A stretch of 64,000 nt of DNA, from the NCBI RefSeq assembly GCF_025345615.1, contig NZ_JAODWD010000003.1, positions 186,001 to 250,000 on the forward strand, read 5' to 3'. Below are positions 29,066 through 38,960 of the stretch, piece by piece. Position numbers and translations under genes: made by a program. Source of the DNA: Mycobacterium deserti. GTDB lineage: Bacteria; Actinomycetota; Actinomycetes; Mycobacteriales; Mycobacteriaceae. A model generated the notes under the pieces. It ran no database searches. It was not told where the DNA came from and saw only the letters and a list, made by a program, of their open reading frames with translations. Each line of letters opens with the position of its first letter. Position 1 is the first letter of the stretch.

Positions 29066-31249
29066 TCAAGGATGCCGGTGGCGTTCCATGAGCGACACCT
29101 GATGATCGCGCACTGACTCGCCCTCCTGCGGCGACGCCGTCCACTTTCCGTCCATGCCCAACTCCCAGCACCGCGTGCTCGGGTCCATGGCGGATTCGAA
29201 GACGTCGTTCATCTGGGCAGTCAGCCTGGGATCCTTGACTTGAGCCATCACTTCGACCCGGCGGTCGAGATTACGATGCATCATGTCGGCGCTACCGATC
29301 CAGAACTCGTCGATGGCGCGGAAGTGAATAATGCGTGAGTGTTCTAGGAACCGGCCCAGTATCGAGCGCACCGTGATGTTGTCCGAATAGCCGGTGGCGC
29401 CTGGGCGCAGGGCGCAAATGCCGCGTACCACCACCTCGACCCGCACCCCGGCCTGTGAGGCTCGGTAGAGCGCGTCGATGACCTGCTCGTCGACCAGTGC
29501 GTTGGCCTTCACCCGGATGCGGCCGTCGGCGCCGTCGCGGTGTGCGGCGATCTCGCGTTCGATGCGCTCGATGATCCCCCTACGCACCCCTTGTGGCGCC
29601 ACCAACAAATTGCGGTAGGAATCCTTGCGCGAGTAGCCCGTCAGCGAGTTGAACAAATCGGTCAGGTCGGCGCCGATGTCCGGGGCCGCGGTGAGCAGAC
29701 CGATGTCTTCGTAGAGTCGGGCGGTCTTCGGGTTGTAGTTGCCGGTGCCGATGTGGCAGTAGCGCCGGATGACCGACCCTTCGCGACGCACGACGAGGCA
29801 GGTCTTGCAGTGTGTCTTCAACCCGATGAGGCCGTAGACGACGTGCACGCCCGCTCGCTCCAGTGCCCGGGCCCACTTGATGTTGGCCTGCTCGTCGAAT
29901 CGCGCTTTGATCTCGACCAGTGCGACCACCTGCTTACCGGCCGCCGCGGCGTCGATGAGCGCGTTGACGATCGGTGAGTCACCCGACGTGCGGTACAGCG
30001 TCTGTTTGATCGCCAGCACGTTCGGGTCGGCAGCGGCCTGTTCGATGAACCGCTGCACGGTGGTGGAGAACGAGTCGTAGGGGTGATGCACCAACACATC
30101 GCCGTCGCGCAACGTCGAGAAGATGCTCTTGGGTGTCTCGCGCTCGCCGAAAGCCGGTGGCGTGGCGGGCACGAACGGCCGGTCCTTCAGTGCCGGGCGA
30201 TCCTGATTGTAGATCTGCCACAACGACGACAGGTCGAGCAGACCGGGCACTTCGATGACATCGCCGGGGTCGACGTCGAGTTCGCGCAGCAGCAATTCGA
30301 GCATGCTTTCGGTCATGTCGTCGGAGACCTCGAGGCGCACCGGTGAGCCGAATCGTCGCCGCGCCAGCTCTCGCTCGAGTGCCTGCAGCAGATCTTCGTC
30401 ACGGTCCTCTTCGACCTCGAAATCCGCGTTTCGAGTGATGCGGAAGGCGTGATGTTCGACGATCTCCAAGCCGGGGAACAACACCGGGAGGAACGCGGCG
30501 ATCAGCTCCTCCATGGGCAGGAAGCGCACGACGGCCGAATTGTCTTCGCGCCGCGCCAGCTCGACGAAGCGCTCCACATTGTCGGGCACCTTGATTCGGG
30601 CGAAGTGCTGGCCGCCGTCGTCGGGGTGTTTGACCGTGATCGCGAGATTCAGGCTCAGCCCGCTGACGAATGGGAACGGGTGCGCCGGGTCGACCGCCAA
30701 CGGCGTCAACACCGGAAACACCTGCTCGTGGAAGTAGGAGGACAACTGCGCGCGTTCGGCTTCGTCGAGTTCGGTCCAGTTGACGATCAGGATGCCTTCG
30801 TCGGCCAGCGCCGGGCGCACGGAGTTGAAGAAGACGTGTGCGTGCCTGCTGGCGATCTGCTGGGTGCGTTCACTGATCCGGCGCAACTGTTCGCGCGGCG
30901 ACAACCCGTCGGCCGAACGCACCGAAAGGCCCATCTCGTCGCGGCGCTTCAGGCCGGCGACTCGGACCATGTAGAACTCGTCGAGATTTGACGCGAAGAT
31001 CGCGAGAAACTTCGCCCGCTCCAGCAACGGTAGAGAGGTGTCGGCCGCCAGCGCCAGTACCCGCGCGTTGAAGTCGAGCCAACTCAATTCGCGGTTGAGG
31101 TAGCGGTCCTCGGGCAGTGCGTTGTCCACGGCGGGCGACGTCGCGGCGGGAGGCGCTTCCGGTGCCGAGTCGCCTGCATCCGGTCTGGTCGCGCGGACGG
31201 CGACCGACGCGGCGTCATCCGTGCGGATCTGGGCTTCGGCTTCCGTCAT
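29066..31249 (-). CDS. ppk1: Polyphosphate kinase 1
   Basis: Ppk1 reversibly makes inorganic polyphosphate from ATP. The 727-residue protein has the four-part PPK layout: an N domain after a disordered Ala-rich lead of about 45 residues ([15 protein letters not shown] [14 protein letters not shown]), a head domain and two catalytic C domains. The two catalytic histidines lie 19 residues apart in THCK and CHIGTGNYN, matching the essential pair of the E. coli enzyme. It is followed by mutT1 (48-base gap) and preceded by fbiD in the same direction. Confidence 0.96.
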   Translation of the reverse strand: MTEAEAQIRTDDAASVAVRATRPDAGDSAPEAPPAATSPAVDNALPEDRYLNRELSWLDFNARVLALAADTSLPLLERAKFLAIFASNLDEFYMVRVAGLKRRDEMGLSVRSADGLSPREQLRRISERTQQIASRHAHVFFNSVRPALADEGILIVNWTELDEAERAQLSSYFHEQVFPVLTPLAVDPAHPFPFVSGLSLNLAITVKHPDDGGQHFARIKVPDNVERFVELARREDNSAVVRFLPMEELIAAFLPVLFPGLEIVEHHAFRITRNADFEVEEDRDEDLLQALERELARRRFGSPVRLEVSDDMTESMLELLLRELDVDPGDVIEVPGLLDLSSLWQIYNQDRPALKDRPFVPATPPAFGERETPKSIFSTLRDGDVLVHHPYDSFSTTVQRFIEQAAADPNVLAIKQTLYRTSGDSPIVNALIDAAAAGKQVVALVEIKARFDEQANIKWARALERAGVHVVYGLIGLKTHCKTCLVVRREGSVIRRYCHIGTGNYNPKTARLYEDIGLLTAAPDIGADLTDLFNSLTGYSRKDSYRNLLVAPQGVRRGIIERIEREIAAHRDGADGRIRVKANALVDEQVIDALYRASQAGVRVEVVVRGICALRPGATGYSDNITVRSILGRFLEHSRIIHFRAIDEFWIGSADMMHRNLDRRVEVMAQVKDPRLTAQMNDVFESAMDPSTRCWELGMDGKWTASPQEGESVRDHQVSLMERHRHP

Positions 31250-31305
31250 GCTTCTGATGATTCCCTATCGGCCGCGGGTCCTGCCACCGGTGCGCCTGAC
31301 CAGCG

Positions 31306-32037
<732 letters not shown>

Positions 32038-32038
32038 T

Positions 32039-32044
32039 TAGGGT
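32039..32044 (+). promoter_or_regulatory. -10 element for gpsA (leaderless geometry)
   Basis: TAGGGT ends 6 bases before the gpsA GTG at 32051, matching the spacing seen at gatB, doxX, serA and pyc. It fixes the GTG as the start. Confidence 0.5.
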
Positions 32045-32050
32045 GATGGC

Positions 32051-33049
32051 GTGGTCGAGGCAGCAGTACTGGGGGCCGGTGCATGGGGTACGGCGCTGGC
32101 GAAGGTGCTGGCGGATGCGGGCAGCGACGTCAGGCTGTGGGCCCGTCGCGGTGAACTGGCCGACGAGATCAACGACACCCATCGCAATACTTCTTATCTC
32201 GGTGACACCGAACTGCCGAAAACGATTCGCGCGACCACCGACGCGGCCGAAGCGCTCGACGGTGCCTGCACCGTGCTGCTGGCGGTTCCGGCGCAGACTT
32301 TGCGCGCGAACCTGCAGCAGTGGGCCACGCTGATCGCCGGGGACGCCACTATGGTCAGCCTCGCCAAGGGCATCGAACTCGACACGCTGATGCGGATGAG
32401 CCAGGTGGTCGTGCAGGTCACCGGTGCCGATCCGGCCCGCGTAGCGGTGCTGACGGGGCCCAACCTGGCCAGCGAGATCGCCGAGGAGCAGCCCGCCGCC
32501 ACCGTTGTCGCCTGCAACGACTCGGGTCGCGCGGTGGCGCTGCAACGCGCGCTGTCGACGGGATACTTCCGCCCGTACACGAACTCCGACGTCATCGGCG
32601 CCGAGGTGGGAGGTGCATGCAAGAACGTCATCGCACTGGCGTGCGGCATGGCGTCGGGGGTCGGTCTGGGTGAGAACACCGCGGCCGCAATCATCACTCG
32701 CGGACTGGCCGAGATCATGCGGCTCGGAATCGCGTTGGGCGCCAAGCCCGCAACACTGGCCGGCCTGGCCGGGGTGGGGGATCTGGTCGCCACATGCACA
32801 TCGCCGTATTCGCGCAACCGCTCCTTCGGTGAGCGACTCGGCAAGGGCGGCACGATGGATTCGGCCTTGCAGGCCGCGGGCGGCCATGTCGCCGAAGGCG
32901 TCGCGTCGTGCCAATCGGTGCTTGCGTTGGCCGCCAGCTATGACGTCGAGATGCCGCTCACCGACGCCGTTGCGCGGGTGTGCCACAAGGGACTGTCGGT
33001 CGACGAGGCGGTCGCGCTGCTGCTCGGTCGCAGCACCAAACCGGAGTAA
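32051..33049 (+). CDS. gpsA: Glycerol-3-phosphate dehydrogenase (NAD(P)+)
   Basis: GpsA reduces dihydroxyacetone phosphate to glycerol 3-phosphate for phospholipid synthesis. The 332-residue protein has an N-terminal Rossmann motif [17 protein letters not shown]. It then shows SLAKGIE, the [12 protein letters not shown] loop, [17 protein letters not shown], and the substrate domain with YSRNRSFG. The GTG start is set by a leaderless -10. Four bases separate it from the downstream PLP enzyme, so they form one transcript, perhaps continuing to ddl. Confidence 0.96.
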   Translation: MVEAAVLGAGAWGTALAKVLADAGSDVRLWARRGELADEINDTHRNTSYLGDTELPKTIRATTDAAEALDGACTVLLAVPAQTLRANLQQWATLIAGDATMVSLAKGIELDTLMRMSQVVVQVTGADPARVAVLTGPNLASEIAEEQPAATVVACNDSGRAVALQRALSTGYFRPYTNSDVIGAEVGGACKNVIALACGMASGVGLGENTAAAIITRGLAEIMRLGIALGAKPATLAGLAGVGDLVATCTSPYSRNRSFGERLGKGGTMDSALQAAGGHVAEGVASCQSVLALAASYDVEMPLTDAVARVCHKGLSVDEAVALLLGRSTKPE

Positions 33050-33053
33050 CGCA

Positions 33054-34157
33054 ATGGACGGCCGCTACGGCGATTCCACTCGCAGTGTCAAAGCCGTTGG
33101 CTCGGAACCGGTTCCGGGCAACCCGGTCGCGGCTGCACCGGTGCCCGCTTCGACCTATCACCTGTCGCCCGACGAGGCCGAGCCGCTGGACAGCTACGGC
33201 CGAAGCTCCAATCCGACGTGGCGGCGGCTTGAGTCGGCGTTGGCCGAACTCGAAGGGGCCGCAACGGCATTGACGTTCGGGTCCGGGATGGCCGCCATCA
33301 CCTCGGTGCTGCGGGTACTGGTCGAGCCGGGAATGAAACTCGTGGTGCCGGCCGACGGTTACTACCAGGTGCGCCGCTACGCCGCGGAATACTTCGCGCC
33401 GCGAGGTGTCGAGGTCGTGACGGCGTCCGCCGCCGACATGTGCGCCGCGTCGTCGGACGCCGACGTGGTCTTCGCCGAGACCCCGGTGAATCCCGGCTTG
33501 GACGTTGTGGATCTGCACCACCTGGCGATGCAGTGCCGCGGCAGGGGAGCCGTACTCGTCGTCGACAACACCACCGCGACGCCGCTGGGTCAGCAGCCGC
33601 TGTCGTTGGGAGCCGACCTCGTGGTGGCCAGCGCCACCAAGGCGCTGTCGGGACACAGCGATCTGATCGCCGGCTACGTCGCGGGCAGCCACGCCGAGTT
33701 GATGGCGGCGGTGGAGCGCGAACGCGTGCTGGCGGGCCCCATTCTCGGCGCGTTCGAGGCGTGGCTGGTGCTGCGCAGTCTCGGCAGCGCGGGTCTGCGC
33801 TTCGAACGGCAGTGCCTCAACGCCCAGGCGCTGGCGGTGATGCTGCGGGCCCATCCGGCCGTGCGGTCGGTGCGCTATCCCGGTCTGCCCGACGACCCGT
33901 CGCATCGTGTCGCGACGTCCCAGATGAAGCGGTTCGGGGGTGTGCTCGCGGTCGAACTGCAGGACGCGGCGGCGGTGCACGAATTGGTCGCGCGCAGCGA
34001 GTTGCTGATCGCGTCGACCAGTTTCGGCGGCATGCACTCGTCGGTCGACCGCCGCGCACGCTGGGGGGATCCTGTGAGCGACGGGTTCGCGCGCATCTCT
34101 GCCGGCATCGAGGACACCGACGATCTGGTCGCCGACGTCGAGCAGGCGCTGGGCTAA
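33054..34157 (+). CDS. Trans-sulfuration PLP enzyme, cystathionine gamma-lyase-like
   Basis: A 367-residue member of the Cys/Met metabolism PLP family. It contains YGRSSNPTWRRLESALAELEG near the start, the aspartate region VVDNTTATP, and the cofactor lysine in SATKALSGHSD. It ends GFARISAGIEDTDDLVADVEQAL. These enzymes cleave or make cystathionine-type thioethers; the family also includes gamma-synthases and methionine lyases, so the reaction is only provisional. It sits between gpsA and ddl, a position I do not associate with such a gene in M. tuberculosis. Confidence 0.82.
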   Translation: MDGRYGDSTRSVKAVGSEPVPGNPVAAAPVPASTYHLSPDEAEPLDSYGRSSNPTWRRLESALAELEGAATALTFGSGMAAITSVLRVLVEPGMKLVVPADGYYQVRRYAAEYFAPRGVEVVTASAADMCAASSDADVVFAETPVNPGLDVVDLHHLAMQCRGRGAVLVVDNTTATPLGQQPLSLGADLVVASATKALSGHSDLIAGYVAGSHAELMAAVERERVLAGPILGAFEAWLVLRSLGSAGLRFERQCLNAQALAVMLRAHPAVRSVRYPGLPDDPSHRVATSQMKRFGGVLAVELQDAAAVHELVARSELLIASTSFGGMHSSVDRRARWGDPVSDGFARISAGIEDTDDLVADVEQALG

Positions 34158-34218
34158 AGGTCCAGGTCGCAATAAGACGTCGTGCGCCGTCGTGGCTGGA
34201 CGGTAGCCTCTCTAGGTT

Positions 34219-35322
34219 GTGACTGCCCGTGTCCGTGTCGCCGTCGTCTACGGCGGACGCAGCTCCGAACATGCGATTTCGTGTGTTTCCGCCGGCAGCA
34301 TCCTGCGCAACCTCGATCCGGAGCGTTTCGAGGTGGTCCCGGTCGGTATCACTCCACAGGGGTCGTGGGTGCTCACCGACGCCCAACCGGACACCCTGGC
34401 GATCACCGATGGCCGGCTGCCCGAGGTCACCGAGGGGTCGGGCGCCGAGCTCGCCCTGGCCGCCGATCCGGTACGCGGCGGGCAGCTACTGTCGCTCGGG
34501 CAGGGCGCCGGTGAGCTGCTGGCGGCGGTCGACGTGGTATTCCCGGTGCTGCACGGACCGTACGGCGAGGACGGCACCATCCAGGGTCTGCTGGAGCTGG
34601 CCGGGGTGCCGTATGTCGGGGCGGGAGTGCTGGCCAGCGCGACCGGGATGGACAAGGAGTTCACCAAGAAGCTGCTGGCCGCCGAGGGACTGCCGATCGG
34701 CGACCACGTCGTGCTGCGGCCCGGCCGCGAGACCCTCGACCTCGAAGAGCGCGAACGGCTCGGATTGCCGGTCTTCGTCAAGCCCGCCCGCGGTGGATCC
34801 TCCATCGGTGTGAGCCGCGTGGCGCATTGGGACCAACTGTCGGCGGCCATCGCGGCGGCCCGCCGCCATGATCCGAAAATCATCGTCGAGGCCGCGATCA
34901 CCGGTCGCGAATTGGAATGCGGCGTACTGGAATTCCCCGACGGCCGCGTCGAGGCCAGCGCGCTCGGTGAGATCCGGGTCGCCGGGGTGCGCGGTCGAGA
35001 GGACGGCTTCTACGACTTCGCGACGAAATACCTCGAGGACGCCGCGGAACTCGACGTGCCTGCGAAGGTCGACGACGACGTCGCAGACACTGTCCGGCAG
35101 TTGGCAATTCGCGCGTTCCACGCGATCGGCTGCCAGGGCCTGGCCCGTGTCGACTTCTTCCTCACCGACGACGGGCCGGTGGTCAATGAGATCAACACGA
35201 TGCCCGGCTTCACGACCATCTCGATGTATCCGAGGATGTGGGCGGCCAGCGGCGTCGACTACCCGACGCTGTTGACCACCATGGTCGACACCGCGGTCAA
35301 ACGCGGAACCGGCCTGCGCTGA
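34219..35322 (+). CDS. ddl: D-alanine--D-alanine ligase
   Basis: Ddl makes the D-Ala-D-Ala dipeptide for peptidoglycan and is one target of D-cycloserine. The 367-residue ATP-grasp protein has [13 protein letters not shown] at the start, [15 protein letters not shown], the glycine-rich loop [13 protein letters not shown], and the metal and substrate site [14 protein letters not shown] at 34219 is the start; a TAGCCT hexamer lies 9 bases before it. It is convergent with the DUF3515 gene, with one base between stops. Confidence 0.97.
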   Translation: MTARVRVAVVYGGRSSEHAISCVSAGSILRNLDPERFEVVPVGITPQGSWVLTDAQPDTLAITDGRLPEVTEGSGAELALAADPVRGGQLLSLGQGAGELLAAVDVVFPVLHGPYGEDGTIQGLLELAGVPYVGAGVLASATGMDKEFTKKLLAAEGLPIGDHVVLRPGRETLDLEERERLGLPVFVKPARGGSSIGVSRVAHWDQLSAAIAAARRHDPKIIVEAAITGRELECGVLEFPDGRVEASALGEIRVAGVRGREDGFYDFATKYLEDAAELDVPAKVDDDVADTVRQLAIRAFHAIGCQGLARVDFFLTDDGPVVNEINTMPGFTTISMYPRMWAASGVDYPTLLTTMVDTAVKRGTGLR

Positions 35323-35323
35323 C

Positions 35324-35863
35324 CTAGCCGACCGGTGCCGGGTCAACCGCCTTGACCGGCAAGGTTTTCGCGACGACAGCGGATACAGCCTGAATGGGCG
35401 TCGGTCCGGTTCCCTGCGGCAGGGTCAGCGCGACATACACCGGACGGTCGACCGCGAACCAGGTACTGCGATCGACGTCGCGCACCTCGAACCACTGGAC
35501 CGCGTCGACGCCCTGCAACGGGGTGCCGACGACGAACTCCGCCGGACGGTCGAGCCCGCAGCGCAGAATGATCGGCTCGCCGCCCCCATCGGACCGCCAC
35601 GCCGCCGCTCCGGCGGGCGCAGGCTCGGCCACGGGCGCACGACGGTAGTCACCGAGTTGTTCGGGCAGTGCGCCCGCCAAAGCGCGGCACTGCGCGCTCT
35701 CGGCCTGCGGCGCCGGTATCGACACGATCGCGACGGCCTGCTGCGCCGACGGCTGCACCCGCAGCGCGGCGATGACCAGGATCGCGATCAACGTCCCGGC
35801 CGCGACCACCAGTGCGGCGATCAGCACCGTCCGCGGCGGGCCGTCACGGGTCTCGGGTTCCAC
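35324..35863 (-). CDS. DUF3515 family membrane-anchored protein
   Basis: A 179-residue protein with one N-terminal transmembrane helix (about residues 15-36) and an extracytoplasmic DUF3515 domain with two cysteines (CRALAGALPEQLGDYRR and LRCGLDRP). The domain is common in actinobacteria next to ddl and thiL; function unknown. GTG at 35863 is preferred over TTG at 35869 because TAGAGT lies 7 bases before it. It converges on ddl. Confidence 0.8.
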   Translation of the reverse strand: MEPETRDGPPRTVLIAALVVAAGTLIAILVIAALRVQPSAQQAVAIVSIPAPQAESAQCRALAGALPEQLGDYRRAPVAEPAPAGAAAWRSDGGGEPIILRCGLDRPAEFVVGTPLQGVDAVQWFEVRDVDRSTWFAVDRPVYVALTLPQGTGPTPIQAVSAVVAKTLPVKAVDPAPVG

Positions 35864-35873
35864 CCGCAAAACT

Positions 35874-36116
35874 CTAGGGGCGTGCCGCGGCGGCGATCGG
35901 GCAGGTCAGGGTGCGAGTGATGCCGGCGACACCCGCGACGCTCGGCGCGACCATGACACGAAGGTCCTCGAGGGTGCCGGCTTCGACGCGCACGACGACG
36001 TCGTACGGGCCGGTGACGTACTCCGCCGAGCGCACACCGGGAAGCGTCGCCAGTTGCTTGGCGACGACTTCGGCGCGGCCCACCTCGGTCTGGATCAGCA
36101 TGTACGCCTCGACCAC
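35874..36116 (-). CDS. Stand-alone Lrp/AsnC ligand-binding (RAM) domain protein
   Basis: An 80-residue protein consisting only of the Lrp/AsnC effector domain (VEAYMLIQTEVGRAEVVAKQL, TGPYDVVVRVE). The DNA-binding half of Lrp is absent. Such single-domain proteins assemble into oligomers and may sense amino acids or modulate full Lrp proteins. GTG at 36116 is fixed by GGGAGG 8 bases upstream. It is divergent from thiL and followed after 10 bases by the DUF3515 gene. Partner and ligand are unknown. Confidence 0.85.
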   Translation of the reverse strand: MVEAYMLIQTEVGRAEVVAKQLATLPGVRSAEYVTGPYDVVVRVEAGTLEDLRVMVAPSVAGVAGITRTLTCPIAAAARP

Positions 36117-36242
36117 CCGCTGTTCCTCCCGAATTCCTGTCTGCTCGTGGCGTGCGCGGGATCGGTTCGGGCTCCTCGCATGCGCCGGCTGCCGCCTAGA
36201 CTCCGGCAGGGACCAAACGTACCGCAGGTAGGGGCAGGCGAC

Positions 36243-37202
36243 ATGGGGAGCGACGACGGCGCCGAGACGCTCGCCGGCGTCGGCGAGTTCGAGGTGATCG
36301 ACCGGCTGGTGGCCGGGCGCGACCAGCCTTCCGTCGTCGCCCTGGGTCCCGGTGACGACGCGGCCGTCGTGTTGGCTGCCGACGGCAGGACGGTGGTCTC
36401 GACCGACATGCTCGTCGCCGAACGGCATTTTCGCCTCGACTGGTCGACACCGCACGACGTCGGCCGCAAGGCGATCGCGCAGAACGCCGCGGATATCGAA
36501 GCCATGGGAGCGCGGGCGACGGCATTCGTCGTGGCCTTCGGCGCGCCGGCGGACACACCCGCCGAGGATGCGCTCGCGCTGGCGGACGGGATGTGGCACG
36601 AGGCCCGGCTCATGGGCGCCGGGATCGTCGGCGGCGACCTCGTCAGCGCCCCACAATGGGTGATCTCGGTGACGGCGCTGGGCGACCTAGACGGTCGGAA
36701 AGCCGTGCGGCGCGGCGGCGCCGGCCCCGGCGACACGGTGGCGGTGGCAGGGCAGCTGGGCCGCTCTGCTGCTGGATACGAACTGTGGCGCACCGGGATT
36801 GAGAACTTCGAGGAGCTTCGCCAGCGGCATCTGGTACCCGCCCCGCCGTACGGGCAGGGCCGGGTGGCCGCCGACAACGGCGCGACGGCGATGACCGACG
36901 TCTCCGACGGACTGCTCGCCGACCTGGGCCATGTCGCGCAGGCCTCCGGCGTCGGCATCGATGTGTCGACCCACGCGCTGGGCACCGACCGCGACGCTGT
37001 CGCCGACGCAGCGGCCGCGGTCGGCATCGACGCGTGGGAGTGGGTGCTCGGGGGTGGAGAGGACCATGCCCTGGTCGCGACGTTTTGCGGCGCCCCGCCC
37101 GATGGCTGGCGCGAGATCGGCCGGGTGCTCGACGGGCCGGCGCACGTGCTGGTGGACGGCGCGGCGTGGAGGGGCAATCCGGGATGGCAGTCGTTCGACT
37201 AG
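36243..37202 (+). CDS. thiL: Thiamine-monophosphate kinase
   Basis: ThiL phosphorylates thiamine monophosphate to the active diphosphate cofactor, which IlvB in this window requires. The 319-residue protein has GPGDDAAVV, the metal-binding STDMLVAERHF, KAIAQNAADIEAMGA and GGDLVSAP motifs. It also has a C-terminal TDVSDGLLADLGHVA and GGGEDHALVATF, all typical. ATG at 36243 starts the conserved region. No TPP riboswitch is seen upstream. DUF1330 and ung genes follow on the same strand. Confidence 0.95.
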   Translation: MGSDDGAETLAGVGEFEVIDRLVAGRDQPSVVALGPGDDAAVVLAADGRTVVSTDMLVAERHFRLDWSTPHDVGRKAIAQNAADIEAMGARATAFVVAFGAPADTPAEDALALADGMWHEARLMGAGIVGGDLVSAPQWVISVTALGDLDGRKAVRRGGAGPGDTVAVAGQLGRSAAGYELWRTGIENFEELRQRHLVPAPPYGQGRVAADNGATAMTDVSDGLLADLGHVAQASGVGIDVSTHALGTDRDAVADAAAAVGIDAWEWVLGGGEDHALVATFCGAPPDGWREIGRVLDGPAHVLVDGAAWRGNPGWQSFD

Positions 37203-37217
37203 TTAGGGTGGCCAATC

Positions 37218-37508
37218 GTGACCGTGTATGCCATCGCTCAACTCAGGTTCACGGACCGTGCGGCATACGACCGCTATCAAGCCCGCTTCATGGAAGTGTT
37301 CGTCCGCTTCAACGGGACGCTGCTGGCGGCTGACGAGTCGCCGCAGGTGCTCGAAGGCGAGTCTGATCGTCAAAAGGTGGTTCTGATGTCCTTTCCTGAC
37401 GAGGCACAGTTTCGCTCATGGGCGGAATCCGCCGAGTACCAAGAGATTTCGCGGGATCGTCGGGCGGGTGCCGACACTGTGGTGATGCTCATCAAAGGGT
37501 TGACATGA
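37218..37508 (+). CDS. DUF1330 family protein
   Basis: A 96-residue single-domain protein of the dimeric alpha-beta barrel (DUF1330) type, recognised from [18 protein letters not shown], the [16 protein letters not shown] strand and [17 protein letters not shown]. No catalytic role is established for the family. GTG at 37218 has TAGGGT 8 bases upstream. Its stop overlaps the ung start (ATGA), so it is translated together with ung. Confidence 0.82.
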   Translation: MTVYAIAQLRFTDRAAYDRYQARFMEVFVRFNGTLLAADESPQVLEGESDRQKVVLMSFPDEAQFRSWAESAEYQEISRDRRAGADTVVMLIKGLT

Positions 37509-38200
37509 CCGCACGACCACTGGGCGAACTCGTCGACGAGGGTTGGGCGCGCGCGCTGGCACCGGTGGAACCTCACGTGGCGCAGATGGGGGAGTTCCTG
37601 CGCGAGGAGATCGCGGCGGGTCACCGGTACCTGCCTGCGGGGGAGAATGTGCTGCGCGCCTTCACCTTTCCCTTCGATCGTGTGCGCGTGCTGATCGTCG
37701 GGCAGGACCCGTATCCGACGCCCGGTCATGCGGTGGGGCTGAGCTTTTCGGTGGCGGCCGACGTGCGGCCGCTGCCGCGCAGCCTCGACAACATCTTCAC
37801 CGAGTACGGAAAAGACCTCGGTTATCCGCCACCGGCCAACGGCGACCTGACGCCCTGGTGCGAGCGCGGGGTGATGTTGTTGAACAGGGTGCTGACCGTG
37901 CGGCCCGGCACCCCGGCGTCCCATCGCGGCAAGGGCTGGGAAGCCGTGACCGAGTGCGCGATCAGAGCTCTCGTGGCACGCAAGCAGCCCCTGGTCGCGG
38001 TGCTGTGGGGACGTGACGCCTCGACGTTGAAACCGATGCTGGACGGCAGCGACTGTGTGGCGATCGAATCGCCCCATCCCTCGCCGCTGTCTGCCACCCG
38101 TGGTTTCTTCGGCTCCCGGCCGTTCAGTAGGGCCAACGAGTTGCTGGAGAAGATGGGCGCCGAGCCCATCGACTGGCGCCTTCCGTCGACCGCTGATTAA
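37505..38200 (+). CDS. ung: Uracil-DNA glycosylase
   Basis: Ung removes uracil from DNA. The 231-residue family 1 enzyme has the water-activating motif [17 protein letters not shown], the [11 protein letters not shown] strand and the catalytic minor-groove loop [17 protein letters not shown]. The overlap with DUF1330 shows tight coupling. It converges with a small lipoprotein gene (4-base overlap). With mutT1 and mutM this window holds three DNA-oxidation or deamination repair genes. Confidence 0.97.
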   Translation: MTARPLGELVDEGWARALAPVEPHVAQMGEFLREEIAAGHRYLPAGENVLRAFTFPFDRVRVLIVGQDPYPTPGHAVGLSFSVAADVRPLPRSLDNIFTEYGKDLGYPPPANGDLTPWCERGVMLLNRVLTVRPGTPASHRGKGWEAVTECAIRALVARKQPLVAVLWGRDASTLKPMLDGSDCVAIESPHPSPLSATRGFFGSRPFSRANELLEKMGAEPIDWRLPSTAD

Positions 38201-38529
38201 CCGATGCCGGGGATCGGCGGCGGCGACGGGATCGGCGGCGGCGCGGGGATGGCGGGTGGCGCCGGGACGGCAGGCGGCGGGGGGACGTCGGGCACTGGTA
38301 CCTCGACGGTGCCGTCGCCGTCGGTGGTGGCCGCGGGCAGTTCCGGAGCCGGAGTGGTGGTGACGGGCACGGTCGTCACCGTGGTCTGCGTCGTCGTCGT
38401 GGTAGTGCTGGTCGTCGTCGACTCGTCGCCCCCGGAGTCGTCACCGCCGCACGCCGTCAACAACGTGGCCAGTGCGATTCCGGCGCCGAGCGCGAAGAAC
38501 GAGGACCTCGATGAGGCGCGTGTGGTCAT
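38197..38529 (-). CDS. Small Thr/Pro-rich lipoprotein
   Basis: A 110-residue protein with a signal peptide and lipobox LTAC (Cys27). It continues with an acidic Gly/Asp patch, a long Thr/Ser run and a C-terminal stretch of [18 protein letters not shown] repeats. It has no folded domain I can name. It probably acts as a surface or wall-spanning lipoprotein. The DNA is of normal GC content. It lies between ung and rpmB, convergent with ung. Confidence 0.75.
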   Translation of the reverse strand: MTTRASSRSSFFALGAGIALATLLTACGGDDSGGDESTTTSTTTTTTQTTVTTVPVTTTPAPELPAATTDGDGTVEVPVPDVPPPPAVPAPPAIPAPPPIPSPPPIPGIG

Positions 38530-38574
38530 GCAGACTGGACTAGCCCCAGCCGGGTGCGGTTAAACCGCGCGGTG

Positions 38575-38769
38575 TCAGCCGCGTACGACTTTGCCGGCCT
38601 TGATGCACGACGTGCAGGCGTTGATGCGCTTCTTGTTGCCGCCAGGACGGGTCACGGCGCGCACCGGCTGAATGTTCGGATCCCAGCGACGGCTGGTCCG
38701 GCGATGGGAGTGCGACACCGACTTGCCGAAGCCGGGGCCCTTCCCGCAGATATCGCAGACGGCAGCCAT
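38575..38769 (-). CDS. rpmB: 50S ribosomal protein L28 (zinc-ribbon form)
   Basis: A 64-residue L28 starting [20 protein letters not shown] and ending [13 protein letters not shown]. The two CxxC pairs mark the zinc-binding (C+) form. Mycobacteria usually also carry a cysteine-free L28 under zinc-uptake control elsewhere, so this should be the copy used when zinc is plentiful. It is divergent from the DhaL/FakA-like gene, an arrangement conserved in many Gram-positives. Confidence 0.96.
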   Translation of the reverse strand: MAAVCDICGKGPGFGKSVSHSHRRTSRRWDPNIQPVRAVTRPGGNKKRINACTSCIKAGKVVRG

Positions 38770-38960
38770 ATGTTGAACTCCTCGGATCAGTACGTGGGGG
38801 TCAGGGTGTTTCGCCGCGCGACCGGCGCGGCTCGACCCGACAACCCGACCAGAATACCGGGCCCGGGGAGTATCGCCAAAACCGGCGGAACGCTGCGACG
38901 GCATTGTCGGGTCCAATGATTAGGCTCATCGCCACGGCGGCTTGACGGGCGGAGGTGGGC

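Noticed and set aside
36193..36243. TPP riboswitch before thiL
   Set aside because: The conserved CUGAGA/GACC elements of a THI box are not present and the gap is too short.
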